Shown: piece after piece, positions 1 through 6,399 of the stretch | How the letters are laid out: each line of letters starts with the position of its first letter | How positions within the stretch are numbered: the stretch's first letter is position 1 | Translations under genes and position numbers: made by a program | Assembly (NCBI GenBank): GCA_003222835.1 | Contig: QHXE01000104.1 | Coordinates: 1 to 6,514, forward strand | Origin: Acidobacteriota bacterium | GTDB lineage: Bacteria > Acidobacteriota > Blastocatellia > Pyrinomonadales > Pyrinomonadaceae | Direction: 5' to 3' | DNA: 6,514 bases | The notes under the pieces: model-generated | The model's input: only the letters and a program-made list of their open reading frames with translations | Told to the model about the DNA's origin: nothing | The model's database searches: none

Positions 1-1631
1 GGCGGCACCTTGTCTCCGAGGTTCGGCCAGCCATCTTGGCGCTTATGGGCGCGGTGATTTTTCTTTTACTCATCGCCTGCGCCAATGTTGCAAATCTTCT
101 ATTGGTACGCGCCTCTTTGCGGGAACGGGAGCTTGCAGTTCGCGCGGCAATCGGCGCAACTTGGTGGCATCTCGCCCGCCAGATGCTATCCGAGGCATTT
201 CTGCTTGCCGCTATGGGCGCGGTGGCGGGCCTCGGACTTGCATGGCTTGGCATTCACGAATTGCTGGTTATCGCCCCAGCGAATCTTCCGCGCCTCGATA
301 CCATTCGAATCGACTCTGTCGTACTGGCGTTCACGGCTGGCGCTGGTCTATTAGCCGCAGGGATTTTCGGCATGGCCTCCGCTTGGCGCGCCTGGCGGCC
401 GGACGTCATGAATGTGCTTCGGGGCAGTAGCCGAAACGAAGGTCTTGCCAGCGGCGGCTTGTTGCGAAAACTAGTAGTGGTGGCAGAAGTTGCTCTCTCC
501 TTCGTGTTGCTAATCGGATCAGGACTGATGTTCCGCAGTTTCCTCGAACTCCAGCGCATCGATCCCGGCTTTGACCCCCACGGCCTTCTGACCTTTCAAG
601 TTCTGGGAGGAGGCGGAAACACACAGGATCAGCGTGCTGCTTTCACGCGCCAAATCCAGGAGCGCTTGCGCGCCATTCCTGGCGTCCAGGGCGTTACCGC
701 CTCGTTTCCCTTTCCTCTCACTGGGGGCTTCCATCCCATCCGCTGGGGAACCGGGGAGGCACTCGCCGATGCAAGCAAGTTTCAGGCCGCCGATGATCAG
801 AGTGTGCTTCCCGGCTACTTTGAGGTGATGCGCACACCTTTGCTCGCGGGCCGCACGTTTACCGATGCGGATAACGCACCCGGCCGCAACGTGGTGCTTA
901 TTGACCAGTTGCTGGCGGATAAGGCCTTCCCTCACCAATCGGCGGTCGGTGAGCGCATTCTCATCCGTACCCGCACACCGGAGCCCGAATGGGTCGAGGT
1001 AATCGGCGTGGTCGCGCATCAACGCGAGGAGTCGCTGGCCGAGCGAGGACGCGAACAGGTGTACCTTGCCGACGCGTTTCTGGGCTCCGGCGTGGTCCAA
1101 AATTGGGCGGTGCGCGTGGGCAACGATCCGGCAAGTTACGGAAGGGAAATTCGCGCAGCGATTAAAGCGCTCGACCCGCACCTTCTGATCACAGAGATGC
1201 AGCCTATGGAAACTCTTGTCGACCACGCGCAGGCTGGCACGCGCTTTTCGCTATTGCTCATCGGTGTGTTCGCAGTGATCGCAGGACTGCTGGCAGGCGT
1301 AGGGCTCTATGGCGTGCTTTCGACTGTTGTGCGACAGCGCACCGCTGAGATCGGCATTCGTATGGCCCTGGGCGCGGGGCCCGCCAGAATCTTCAGCCTT
1401 GTTGTGGGACAGGGATTGCGCCTCACTGCCACCGGCCTCGCCGCCGGTCTGATCGCAGCATTCGCCCTCACACGCGGGATGACCACAATGCTGGTGGGAG
1501 TCAAGCCTACCGACCCCGCGACTTTCGCTACAATGGCGGTAGTCTTCTTCCTGATCGCCGCGATAGCGTGCTGGCTGCCGGCGCGACGCGCGGCGAATCT
1601 CGACCCGACGGTGGCTCTGCGCGACGAGTGA
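1..1631 (+). CDS. ADOP/MacB-FtsX-type ABC transporter permease, C-terminal part (5' end outside window)
   Basis: Inner-membrane permease of the MacB/FtsX superfamily, very likely the duplicated 'orphan' ADOP type. The frame is open to the left edge, entering at base 3 with RHLVSEVRPAIL before the TTG at 36. That TTG is therefore internal and the gene is truncated only by the window. Counting residues from base 36: a membrane segment at 4-24 with the family signature LLIACANVANLLL; a cytoplasmic coupling segment RERELAVRAAIGA (29-41), the part that contacts an ATPase in MacB relatives; further membrane segments near 52-78, 95-115 and 144-165; a periplasmic MacB-core-like domain at about 170-400 (GYFEVMRTPLLAGRTF); and a second FtsX unit with membrane segments near 405-432, 462-480 and 498-515. 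The second coupling motif is RTAEIGIRMALGA, and the gene ends with the typical LPARRAANLDPTVALRDE. This two-unit plan marks it as the back two-thirds of an approximately 800-residue protein. No ATPase gene is visible nearby. The substrate is unknown. Confidence 0.93.
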   Translation, partial: RHLVSEVRPAILALMGAVIFLLLIACANVANLLLVRASLRERELAVRAAIGATWWHLARQMLSEAFLLAAMGAVAGLGLAWLGIHELLVIAPANLPRLDTIRIDSVVLAFTAGAGLLAAGIFGMASAWRAWRPDVMNVLRGSSRNEGLASGGLLRKLVVVAEVALSFVLLIGSGLMFRSFLELQRIDPGFDPHGLLTFQVLGGGGNTQDQRAAFTRQIQERLRAIPGVQGVTASFPFPLTGGFHPIRWGTGEALADASKFQAADDQSVLPGYFEVMRTPLLAGRTFTDADNAPGRNVVLIDQLLADKAFPHQSAVGERILIRTRTPEPEWVEVIGVVAHQREESLAERGREQVYLADAFLGSGVVQNWAVRVGNDPASYGREIRAAIKALDPHLLITEMQPMETLVDHAQAGTRFSLLLIGVFAVIAGLLAGVGLYGVLSTVVRQRTAEIGIRMALGAGPARIFSLVVGQGLRLTATGLAAGLIAAFALTRGMTTMLVGVKPTDPATFATMAVVFFLIAAIACWLPARRAANLDPTVALRDE

Positions 1632-1699
1632 TAGCCTTAAGTTTGCGGTTACATCAACGCGCTGCAACTAACCGGAGGGCCATCTGAGTTCAGGGCCCG

Positions 1700-1716
1700 A
1701 CGAAACCTCGCTTCCC
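1700..1716. repeat. 17-base direct repeat, copy 1
   Basis: ACGAAACCTCGCTTCCC, identical to bases 2783-2799 and in the same orientation. This copy lies in the convergent gap between the left permease and the methyltransferase gene, just past the 3' ends of both. Confidence 0.7.
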
Positions 1717-1747
1717 CCAACGAGAGCCAGGGGGCAGTCGTCCGGCG

Positions 1748-2596
1748 TTAATCAGCGATAGAAAGCCACCAGCCATTGCCCGCACACCAACAGGTGTCGT
1801 CAGGTTTTGAATTACGTCGTAAGGTCCGCACATTATTGGAATCACCACGCTTGAATGCGGCAGACAACTTCTGTGCAGTCTCCTCATCGCGCGCTCCAAA
1901 GCAGGGGACAAACATCGCATCGCAGACGAATCGTGCATCAAAGTGGTCGGTGGCAGTGCGCGTTACAAGAAGCATGCCGCCCGCACCGGGCATTCCTCCA
2001 GGACCGTCGGCCGGGGTAAGGGGAAATAGCAAGCGACCATTCAATTGCAGGGCGTCTAGCCAAACGTTCAATGGCGCTGTCGCTCCCGCATTCACATAGA
2101 TCGCATCGCAAGCTGGCAACGGCGCTTCTGACCCAGAGCGTTCCTGCACGGTGACATTTGAAAGATCGCTGAGGTTTCGGATAGCGTTCTGTGCCAGGTC
2201 ATGCTCGACCTCATAGGCCACAACCGTCCCCGTCTCGCCCGTAAGCCTCGCCAACAGCGCCGTGTAGTAACCGGTTCCAGCCCCCACATGGAGGACCTTC
2301 TCCCCTTGTTTCACGTTTAGCGCCGCGAGACTAATTGCGTGAAGACTAGGCTCACCGTTGTTGATTCGGCGTTCCGGCGCAAGAGCCACGACGACGTCTT
2401 GATACAGGAACGCAGGGTCATCGGTAGGAGTCTCGACGTAATTGCCCCGGGCAAATACTTTCCACGGTCCGATACCGATAAATCGCTCTCTCGGGGTAGA
2501 TGCAAACGCGTGTTTAAGCCGTTCGTTCTTCGCTGCTCCGGCGCTCGTGGTGACCAACTCTGCGTAGAAGTGCCGGTATGCTTCTAATCGGTTCAC
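1748..2596 (-). CDS. PCMT-like SAM-dependent methyltransferase
   Basis: Class I SAM-dependent methyltransferase related to protein-L-isoaspartate O-methyltransferase (PCMT), cytoplasmic, about 282 residues. The frame is open to a GTG at 2635, but I prefer the GTG at 2596. It gives the natural-looking start VNRLEAYRHFYAELV, has G-rich sequence (GGGGGTGG) just upstream, and excludes the odd stretch CKCLWGWY; GTG 2635 has no Shine-Dalgarno site. Residues from 2596: a PCMT-like front TPRERFIGIGPW (35-46), then INNGEPSLHA (78-87) where PCMT has its substrate-side motif, SAM motif I VLHVGAGTGYYTA (101-113), the acidic end of strand 2 YEVE (128-131), CDAIYVNAGA (163-172) and LNGRLLFPLTP (185-195). 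The C-terminal extension ends DDTCWCAGNGWWLSIAD. The protein is longer than classical PCMT (about 210-230 residues) and lacks the usual ISQP motif. The SAM fold is clear; repair of isoaspartyl residues is only a guess. It converges with the left permease and looks like a single-gene unit. Confidence 0.88.
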   Translation of the reverse strand: MNRLEAYRHFYAELVTTSAGAAKNERLKHAFASTPRERFIGIGPWKVFARGNYVETPTDDPAFLYQDVVVALAPERRINNGEPSLHAISLAALNVKQGEKVLHVGAGTGYYTALLARLTGETGTVVAYEVEHDLAQNAIRNLSDLSNVTVQERSGSEAPLPACDAIYVNAGATAPLNVWLDALQLNGRLLFPLTPADGPGGMPGAGGMLLVTRTATDHFDARFVCDAMFVPCFGARDEETAQKLSAAFKRGDSNNVRTLRRNSKPDDTCWCAGNGWWLSIAD

Positions 2597-2641
2597 GTAC
2601 CACCCCCAAAGACATTTGCAAATTGTCGGGTCCACCCACTA

Positions 2642-2666
2642 CGTCAGGAGGATTCTAAACCTGACG
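2642..2666. promoter_or_regulatory. Inverted repeat upstream of the methyltransferase gene, possible operator
   Basis: Perfect 7-base arms CGTCAGG (2642-2648) and CCTGACG (2660-2666) are separated by 11 bases. On the minus strand the centre contains TAGAAT (2657-2652), five of six matches to a -10 box, though no good -35 box sits at the right distance. If it is a promoter, a transcript would begin near 2645, giving a leader of about 50 bases to the preferred GTG at 2596. The placement suits repressor binding, but this is inference. Confidence 0.35.
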
Positions 2667-2782
2667 GTGAGTAGGAGCGTTAATGAAGTGCGAGATGCCT
2701 GGACTCATGTGGACGTGTAGTCGCCTCTGCCCGTCACGGTCCGGAAACGGCGTTCGAAGAGACGAGAACGCAGCGACCTTCA

Positions 2783-2799
2783 ACGAAACCTCGCTTCCC
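2783..2799. repeat. 17-base direct repeat, copy 2
   Basis: Second identical copy of ACGAAACCTCGCTTCCC, in the gene-free stretch upstream of the methyltransferase. Similarity outside the 17 bases is weak. The two copies bracket the methyltransferase gene. Confidence 0.7.
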
Positions 2800-2959
2800 T
2801 CAAACGGGACTGGACCGTTTCACAGGACCGGCAGCTAAGTGGCGAGCGAGCGGACTCAACTGGCAGAGTAACGTCCGTTCGCAACCGGCGGCCACCGATC
2901 AGCGAAATAGCTGACCACGGCAACAACACTCGAATGCATCGCCCTACCAGCTTCGCGAA

Positions 2960-5314
2960 CTACTCATTTCTCAGTGCCCGTAGAGGATCAATCCTCGCAG
3001 CCCTCCTCGCCGGCAGATAACAAGCCAGCAGTGCAGCGAACGCCAGCAGAACTGCGACCCCACCGAGCGCGATGGGGTCGGCACGTTTCACGTGGAAGAG
3101 GATTCCCTTGAGCAGAGACGTTGCCGCTGCGGCTCCCGCCGCGCCGACGATCAGTCCTGCCAGCACCAACTGCATTCCGTTCCCTATTACCAGCCGGAAC
3201 ACGTCACGCGGGCGCGCTCCCAATGCCATGCGCACACCGATTTCGCTGATGCGCCGTGCCACGGAGAATGACAGCAAGCCAAACAAGCCCACACACGTCA
3301 GCCCGAGCGCCAATCCGCTGAACACACCGCACAGCGCGGCGATTAGCCGATCCTGATGCAGGGACTCGTCAACCTGCTCACGCAGCGTTTCCATGTGAAG
3401 GATCGAAATGGAACTGTTGAGCGACCGAACCAATTGGGCAACCGGCCCCGAAAGGCTGCTAGCATTTTTCTGTGCGCGCAGCACCAAGAACTTGAGATAC
3501 CGGTCTTCCCCCCGGGTCGAGGGAAGGTAGAAAAAATCAGGTGCTTGTTCGCGGAGATCGTTGTACTTGGAGTCGGCCACGACGCCGATAATTTCCATCG
3601 GAGGGCGATTTCCTTCCACGAATCGGAATCGTTTACCAAGGGGACTTTCCCCGCCGAAATAATGCCGCGCCATCGCGCGGTTGATGATGGCCGCCGATCC
3701 GGGTCCTGGAGCGTCATGGTCAGTGAAATCGCGGCCCGCAAGCAGCGGTATGCCCATGGTCTCGAAATATCCTGGGGTCACGGAATTGAATAACGCGTGC
3801 GACGTCTCGAGGGGCTCGCGCCGGCGGCCCTCAACTGCGAGGTTCACGCCCCGCACAAATCCGCTGACGGGCGGAAACGACGCAAGCGCGGCGGATTGTA
3901 CTCCAGGAAGATTTTTTGCCCGTTCAAAGAGTTGGCTGTAAAAACCGCGAATTTGCTCGGTGGTGATCGGGATGCCCCCAACATCAAAGCTGACTGCGAG
4001 CACGCGATCGCGATCAAATCCGACGTCCAGCGTTTCTAGGTTCACGAGGCTGTGCATCAGCAAGGCAGCCGCTGCGAGCAGCGTGACGCAAAACGCCACC
4101 TGCGCGATGATCATGGCCCGCGCGGCTCGCGATTTCGATTGCGACTGGCTCGATGCCGAAGATTGAACCTTGAGCTCCTGTGCCAGATCGGCGCGAGTGG
4201 AAAGGAGCGTCGGCATCAGCCCGCTCAACACTGTCGTAAGAGTCGCGATTCCCGCGGTAAACCACAGGACTCTGCCGTCGAGCCCCGCCTTGATCAGAAC
4301 CGGATAATTGGCGGTCGTGAGAGACGCCGTCAGCAGGCGGTTTGCCCATAATGCCGCCAGCAGGGCGAATGCCGTTCCAGCGAGGGCAAGCAGCGCGGAC
4401 TCGACGAGGAGCTGCCGTATTAGACGCACCCGTCCAGACCCAAGCGCAAGCCGCACGGTTATTTCTTTTCGGCGCGCCATTCCGCGGGCCAATTGGAGGT
4501 TCGCGACATTGACGCACGCAATCAACAGAATGAGGCCCACGGCCATCAGGGCGATTCGGCCAGGTAGCAAATAGCGTCCACGAGTATCTGAAAGCCCGCG
4601 CACCACTGGAGTCAGCACGAGCCTAGCCATGGCCTGTTGAATTTCGATTGCAGGTACCGTAGATGCGCGCTTCGCCTCCTCGAAAGGTGTTTGGAGCTCT
4701 GCAACTGCTTGATCAACCCCCATGCCTGGCTTCAAGCGGCCAATGATTTTGACCCACATATCCGCGACTGAGACGCGATGGTCGCGAAATGCGCTATGGC
4801 TGCGTAGTAGCGGGAACGCATGGATGGGCAGGTAGAAATCGGGCGGTTGATCTGGCTCAATTCCAGAAAAGTCCGGAGGCGTCACGCCGATGATCGTATA
4901 GGGGAGATCTTGAATCGAAAGCGTTTGACCGATGACTTTTTCATCCGTGTTAAACGCACGTCTCCAGTAGTCAAAGCTCAGAACGATAACGGGGGTACCG
5001 TATGGTCCTTCATCATCGCTTGGAGCAAGGAGATGGCCGAGAATTGGCCGTGCGCCGAGGACGGGGAAATAAGTGCCGGTCACGAACTCTCCGTCCGCCG
5101 ACGATCTAGCCCCATTCCGCACGACATCGAATCCTCCCATAAGGTTGTAGGCCATCACCCCGGAGAACACGCGGCTCTTGCTGTAGATATCGTAGGCGGA
5201 GAATTCCAGGATGTTCTCCGATGCCAGACTCCCGGCGGCATGGACAAGAATGAGCTGTTCGGGATTCTGGACCGGCAATTTGCGAAGCAGCAGGGGATCG
5301 AGGACGGAAAACAC
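2960..5314 (-). CDS. ADOP/MacB-FtsX-type ABC transporter permease with damaged or truncated 5' end
   Basis: Nearly full-length duplicated permease, 784 residues from the GTG at 5314. Order of parts: end of the first membrane helix and the LLLRKLPVQNPEQL linker (5-21); first periplasmic MacB-core domain (about 22-245, with GTYFPVLGARPILG); membrane segment 254-276 with LLIACVNVANLQLA; coupling motif RRKEITVRLALGSGR (281-295); segments near 303-325, 349-370 and 400-420; second periplasmic domain (about 425-650, with PGYFETMGIPLLAGRDF); then segments near 660-685, 714-733 and 747-767, coupling motif RISEIGVRMALGA, and the end LPARRAARIDPLRALRNE. It is clearly homologous to the left-edge permease. 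The GTG at 5314 lacks a Shine-Dalgarno site and falls inside a conserved block: the same frame upstream encodes ATAVATLALAIGANTA, normal for the first helix of this family, with no ATG, GTG or TTG before the stop at 5429-5431. The usual N-terminal amphipathic segment is missing. It may be a pseudogene, frameshifted, or an assembly error. No ATPase partner is seen. Confidence 0.9.
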   Translation of the reverse strand: MFSVLDPLLLRKLPVQNPEQLILVHAAGSLASENILEFSAYDIYSKSRVFSGVMAYNLMGGFDVVRNGARSSADGEFVTGTYFPVLGARPILGHLLAPSDDEGPYGTPVIVLSFDYWRRAFNTDEKVIGQTLSIQDLPYTIIGVTPPDFSGIEPDQPPDFYLPIHAFPLLRSHSAFRDHRVSVADMWVKIIGRLKPGMGVDQAVAELQTPFEEAKRASTVPAIEIQQAMARLVLTPVVRGLSDTRGRYLLPGRIALMAVGLILLIACVNVANLQLARGMARRKEITVRLALGSGRVRLIRQLLVESALLALAGTAFALLAALWANRLLTASLTTANYPVLIKAGLDGRVLWFTAGIATLTTVLSGLMPTLLSTRADLAQELKVQSSASSQSQSKSRAARAMIIAQVAFCVTLLAAAALLMHSLVNLETLDVGFDRDRVLAVSFDVGGIPITTEQIRGFYSQLFERAKNLPGVQSAALASFPPVSGFVRGVNLAVEGRRREPLETSHALFNSVTPGYFETMGIPLLAGRDFTDHDAPGPGSAAIINRAMARHYFGGESPLGKRFRFVEGNRPPMEIIGVVADSKYNDLREQAPDFFYLPSTRGEDRYLKFLVLRAQKNASSLSGPVAQLVRSLNSSISILHMETLREQVDESLHQDRLIAALCGVFSGLALGLTCVGLFGLLSFSVARRISEIGVRMALGARPRDVFRLVIGNGMQLVLAGLIVGAAGAAAATSLLKGILFHVKRADPIALGGVAVLLAFAALLACYLPARRAARIDPLRALRNE

Positions 5315-5356
5315 GGCCGTGTTTGCGCCAATTGCCAGAGCCAGAGTCGCTACCGC
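5315..5356 (-). pseudogene. Upstream family-like coding remnant of the permease (no in-frame start)
   Basis: Read in the same frame as the permease below it, these bases encode ATLALAIGANTAV (the last codons before GTG 5314), the expected second half of the first membrane helix of ADOP permeases. Further upstream the frame reads GLKNGNSGLAEQRLRGARWEHC, which does not resemble the usual N-terminus (a DLRYALRxLRKSPGF-like stretch). An ATG at 5375 has a good Shine-Dalgarno-like GAGGTG six bases or so upstream but lies in another frame; skipping one base after its fourth codon would give MGAL followed by ATAVATLALAIG. This suggests a frameshift, or a 5' truncation with a new junction. Which one cannot be told from sequence alone. 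Confidence 0.5.
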
Positions 5357-5400
5357 TGTCGCACAATGCTCCCATCGTGCACCTCGGAGTCGCTGCTCCG

Positions 5401-6195
5401 CTAAACCGGAATTTCCATTCTTGAGTCCCTAGGCAGAAAGCATTCTACGCCTGTGCCTTGCGTTGGGACGATCTGGAGTGGTTTCTCAGGTTTCTCATCC
5501 AGGTCGTCCCCTCGGGGCTCCGCAGGTGCCAGACTACCCCTAATCCGGGCTTTGGGCGTGAGCCGGAAGGCCGAATTAATTACCGGACCGCCCAACTTGT
5601 CCTTTGCGAGAGTATCAAGGGGACCCTCACCGAAATGAAGACCGCTGGGCGTGAGAAGATTAAGTCTGGCACGCCCGATGGTTGGAGCAGGTGACCTAGT
5701 TTCTTTCCAAGGGCCAATTACTTGTGCAACTGCGCTGCCAACTCGAAGCAACTCGTCGATAGTGGTGTCGAGCGTGCCGTCCGGTCTCTCCCAAACGACC
5801 CCCGCACCGCTGTAATTGTAGTATCGCGCATGATGGTCGGCGTATCCCGCAACGAGGTCGGGACCGACCTTCATTCCAACTTCAACCACTACACCGAGGA
5901 CATTCTTCGATAGCTCTCGAATTGGAGTCACTCCCAACTCCGCAAGGAAGTGGTACGCCTGGAGGTAGTGGCGCGATTCGAGTCCCGGAATTTCCAGAAT
6001 CCCTTGCAGGGCTGCCGTCGCACTTTGTGTGTCGCGGGATTCGATAAAGTGCCGTGCTCGTTCAAATGAAGCCCATGGTTCAGAAGTCGTTTGCGTCGAG
6101 AATGAAGCCCACTGGGAAAGCGGCATGTCGCCGAAAAGCGTCTCCCGAATCTCCGTTGTTACTGGTTTTGGCTTTTCTTTTCGCCAATCAAACAA
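5401..6195 (-). CDS. Conserved hypothetical protein (acidobacterial type), 264 residues
   Basis: Function unknown. The TTG start at 6195 is supported by AGAGGT seven bases upstream and by a sensible start MFDWRKEKPKPVTTEIRETLFGDMP. There is no signal peptide or membrane segment, so it is probably cytoplasmic. Visible parts: a charged N-terminus, then FGDMPLSQWA (21-30); a helical, TPR-like stretch at about 43-90 (WASFERARHFIES, PGLESRHYLQAYHFL); a well-conserved-looking core VLGVVVEVGM (99-108), YADHHARYYNYSGAGVVWE (118-136) and IGPWKE (160-165); and LNLLTPSGLHFGEGP (178-192). I recall similar unnamed proteins from Acidobacteriota that end soon after the GGPV region (202-205 here), but cannot verify this. 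The last 50 or so residues (from about 213) are rich in P, R, E and K, include EKPEKP, overlie a strong inverted repeat and may be read-through into former intergenic sequence. It lies just upstream of the second permease on the same strand. Confidence 0.8.
   Translation of the reverse strand: MFDWRKEKPKPVTTEIRETLFGDMPLSQWASFSTQTTSEPWASFERARHFIESRDTQSATAALQGILEIPGLESRHYLQAYHFLAELGVTPIRELSKNVLGVVVEVGMKVGPDLVAGYADHHARYYNYSGAGVVWERPDGTLDTTIDELLRVGSAVAQVIGPWKETRSPAPTIGRARLNLLTPSGLHFGEGPLDTLAKDKLGGPVINSAFRLTPKARIRGSLAPAEPRGDDLDEKPEKPLQIVPTQGTGVECFLPRDSRMEIPV
5465..5510. repeat. Long inverted repeat (13-base-pair hairpin) in the 3' end of the hypothetical gene
   Basis: Arm GGGACGATCTGGA (5465-5477) pairs with TCCAGGTCGTCCC (5498-5510). 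There are twelve Watson-Crick pairs plus one G-T on the plus strand; on the minus transcript that pair becomes a C-A mismatch. The 20-base loop is almost entirely the tandem repeat at 5480-5497. No T-run follows on either side, so a simple intrinsic terminator is not indicated. It lies inside codons 229-244 of the hypothetical protein. Confidence 0.7.
5480..5497. repeat. Tandem 9-base duplication in the hairpin loop
   Basis: GGTTTCTCA occurs twice head to tail (5480-5488 and 5489-5497). On the minus strand it gives the EKPEKP in the protein tail. It is in frame (nine bases), so it would not disrupt translation. Confidence 0.75.
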
Positions 6196-6202
6196 GACAA
6201 TT

Positions 6203-6208
6203 ACCTCT
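6203..6208 (-). promoter_or_regulatory. Ribosome binding site deciding the TTG start of the hypothetical gene
   Basis: On the minus strand AGAGGT lies seven bases before the TTG at 6195. Good spacing here supports a TTG start, and the protein start it gives (MFDWRKEK) is plausible. Confidence 0.6.
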
Positions 6209-6388
6209 AACGATGGTGGAATCTTACCGCACCTTTTCTTCGGTTAGGTCCCGAGCCGCAAAATTTAGTCGTTACGAAACCTGAAAAGCCGGCAAGACGT
6301 CTCATCCTATGCAAGGCTGTTGGTCAGTCCAGTCGGCGGCGCATCTTGCAGCTCCTCAAGAAGCGAGTTGACGACTCCGCTGTTCGAC

Positions 6389-6394
6389 AGGAGG
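6389..6394 (+). promoter_or_regulatory. Ribosome binding site of the secreted protein gene
   Basis: AGGAGG is a full Shine-Dalgarno match, five bases before the ATG at 6400. It is the strongest such site in the window and is what supports calling this short partial gene. Confidence 0.8.
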
Positions 6395-6399
6395 CGCTT

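Larger units (their letters stand above)
2636..2959. other. Gene-free stretch between methyltransferase and second permease
   Basis: About 324 bases with no convincing gene. It holds the inverted repeat at 2642-2666, the repeat copy at 2783-2799 and a small hairpin with 5-base arms TCAGC/GCTGA (2899-2903 and 2910-2914). That hairpin could lie in the 3' leader of the permease transcript but has no T-run to make a classical terminator. A 51-codon plus-strand frame at 2683-2838 is judged to be chance. Confidence 0.6.
6196..6399. other. Divergent intergenic region
   Basis: 204 bases between the minus-strand hypothetical gene and the plus-strand secreted protein gene; it must hold both promoters unless one gene is read from elsewhere. 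I find no convincing -35/-10 pair in either direction. TTGACG at 6368-6373 is a good -35 match, but its -10 position would fall on the ribosome binding site. The 8-base palindrome AGACGTCT (6295-6302) is not more than chance would give. Confidence 0.5.

Noticed and set aside
519..1226. Long minus-strand open frame (235 codons) inside the left permease gene.
   Set aside because: It lies antisense to a clearly conserved permease; its length is explained by the codon bias of the real gene, and the protein has no recognisable features.
1714..1734. Hairpin CCCCC/GGGGG (1714-1718 and 1730-1734), and GGGCC/GGCCC (1677-1681 and 1694-1698), in the convergent gap, as terminators.
   Set aside because: Stems of only five pairs with 11-12-base loops and no T-run on either strand. 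They might help termination but cannot be called.
2683..2838. 51-codon plus-strand frame (MKCEMPGLMWTCSRL...) with AGGAG five bases before its ATG.
   Set aside because: Composition is R/S/G/P-rich with no recognisable protein character, and its 3' half runs through the 17-base repeat. A good ribosome binding site alone is not enough.
4820..5404. 194-codon plus-strand open frame antisense to the second permease.
   Set aside because: Shadow of the permease frame. The permease motifs on the other strand are unmistakable.
6368..6373. TTGACG as the -35 box for the secreted protein gene.
   Set aside because: The -10 position would fall on the AGGAGG ribosome binding site, and no -10-like sequence is there.
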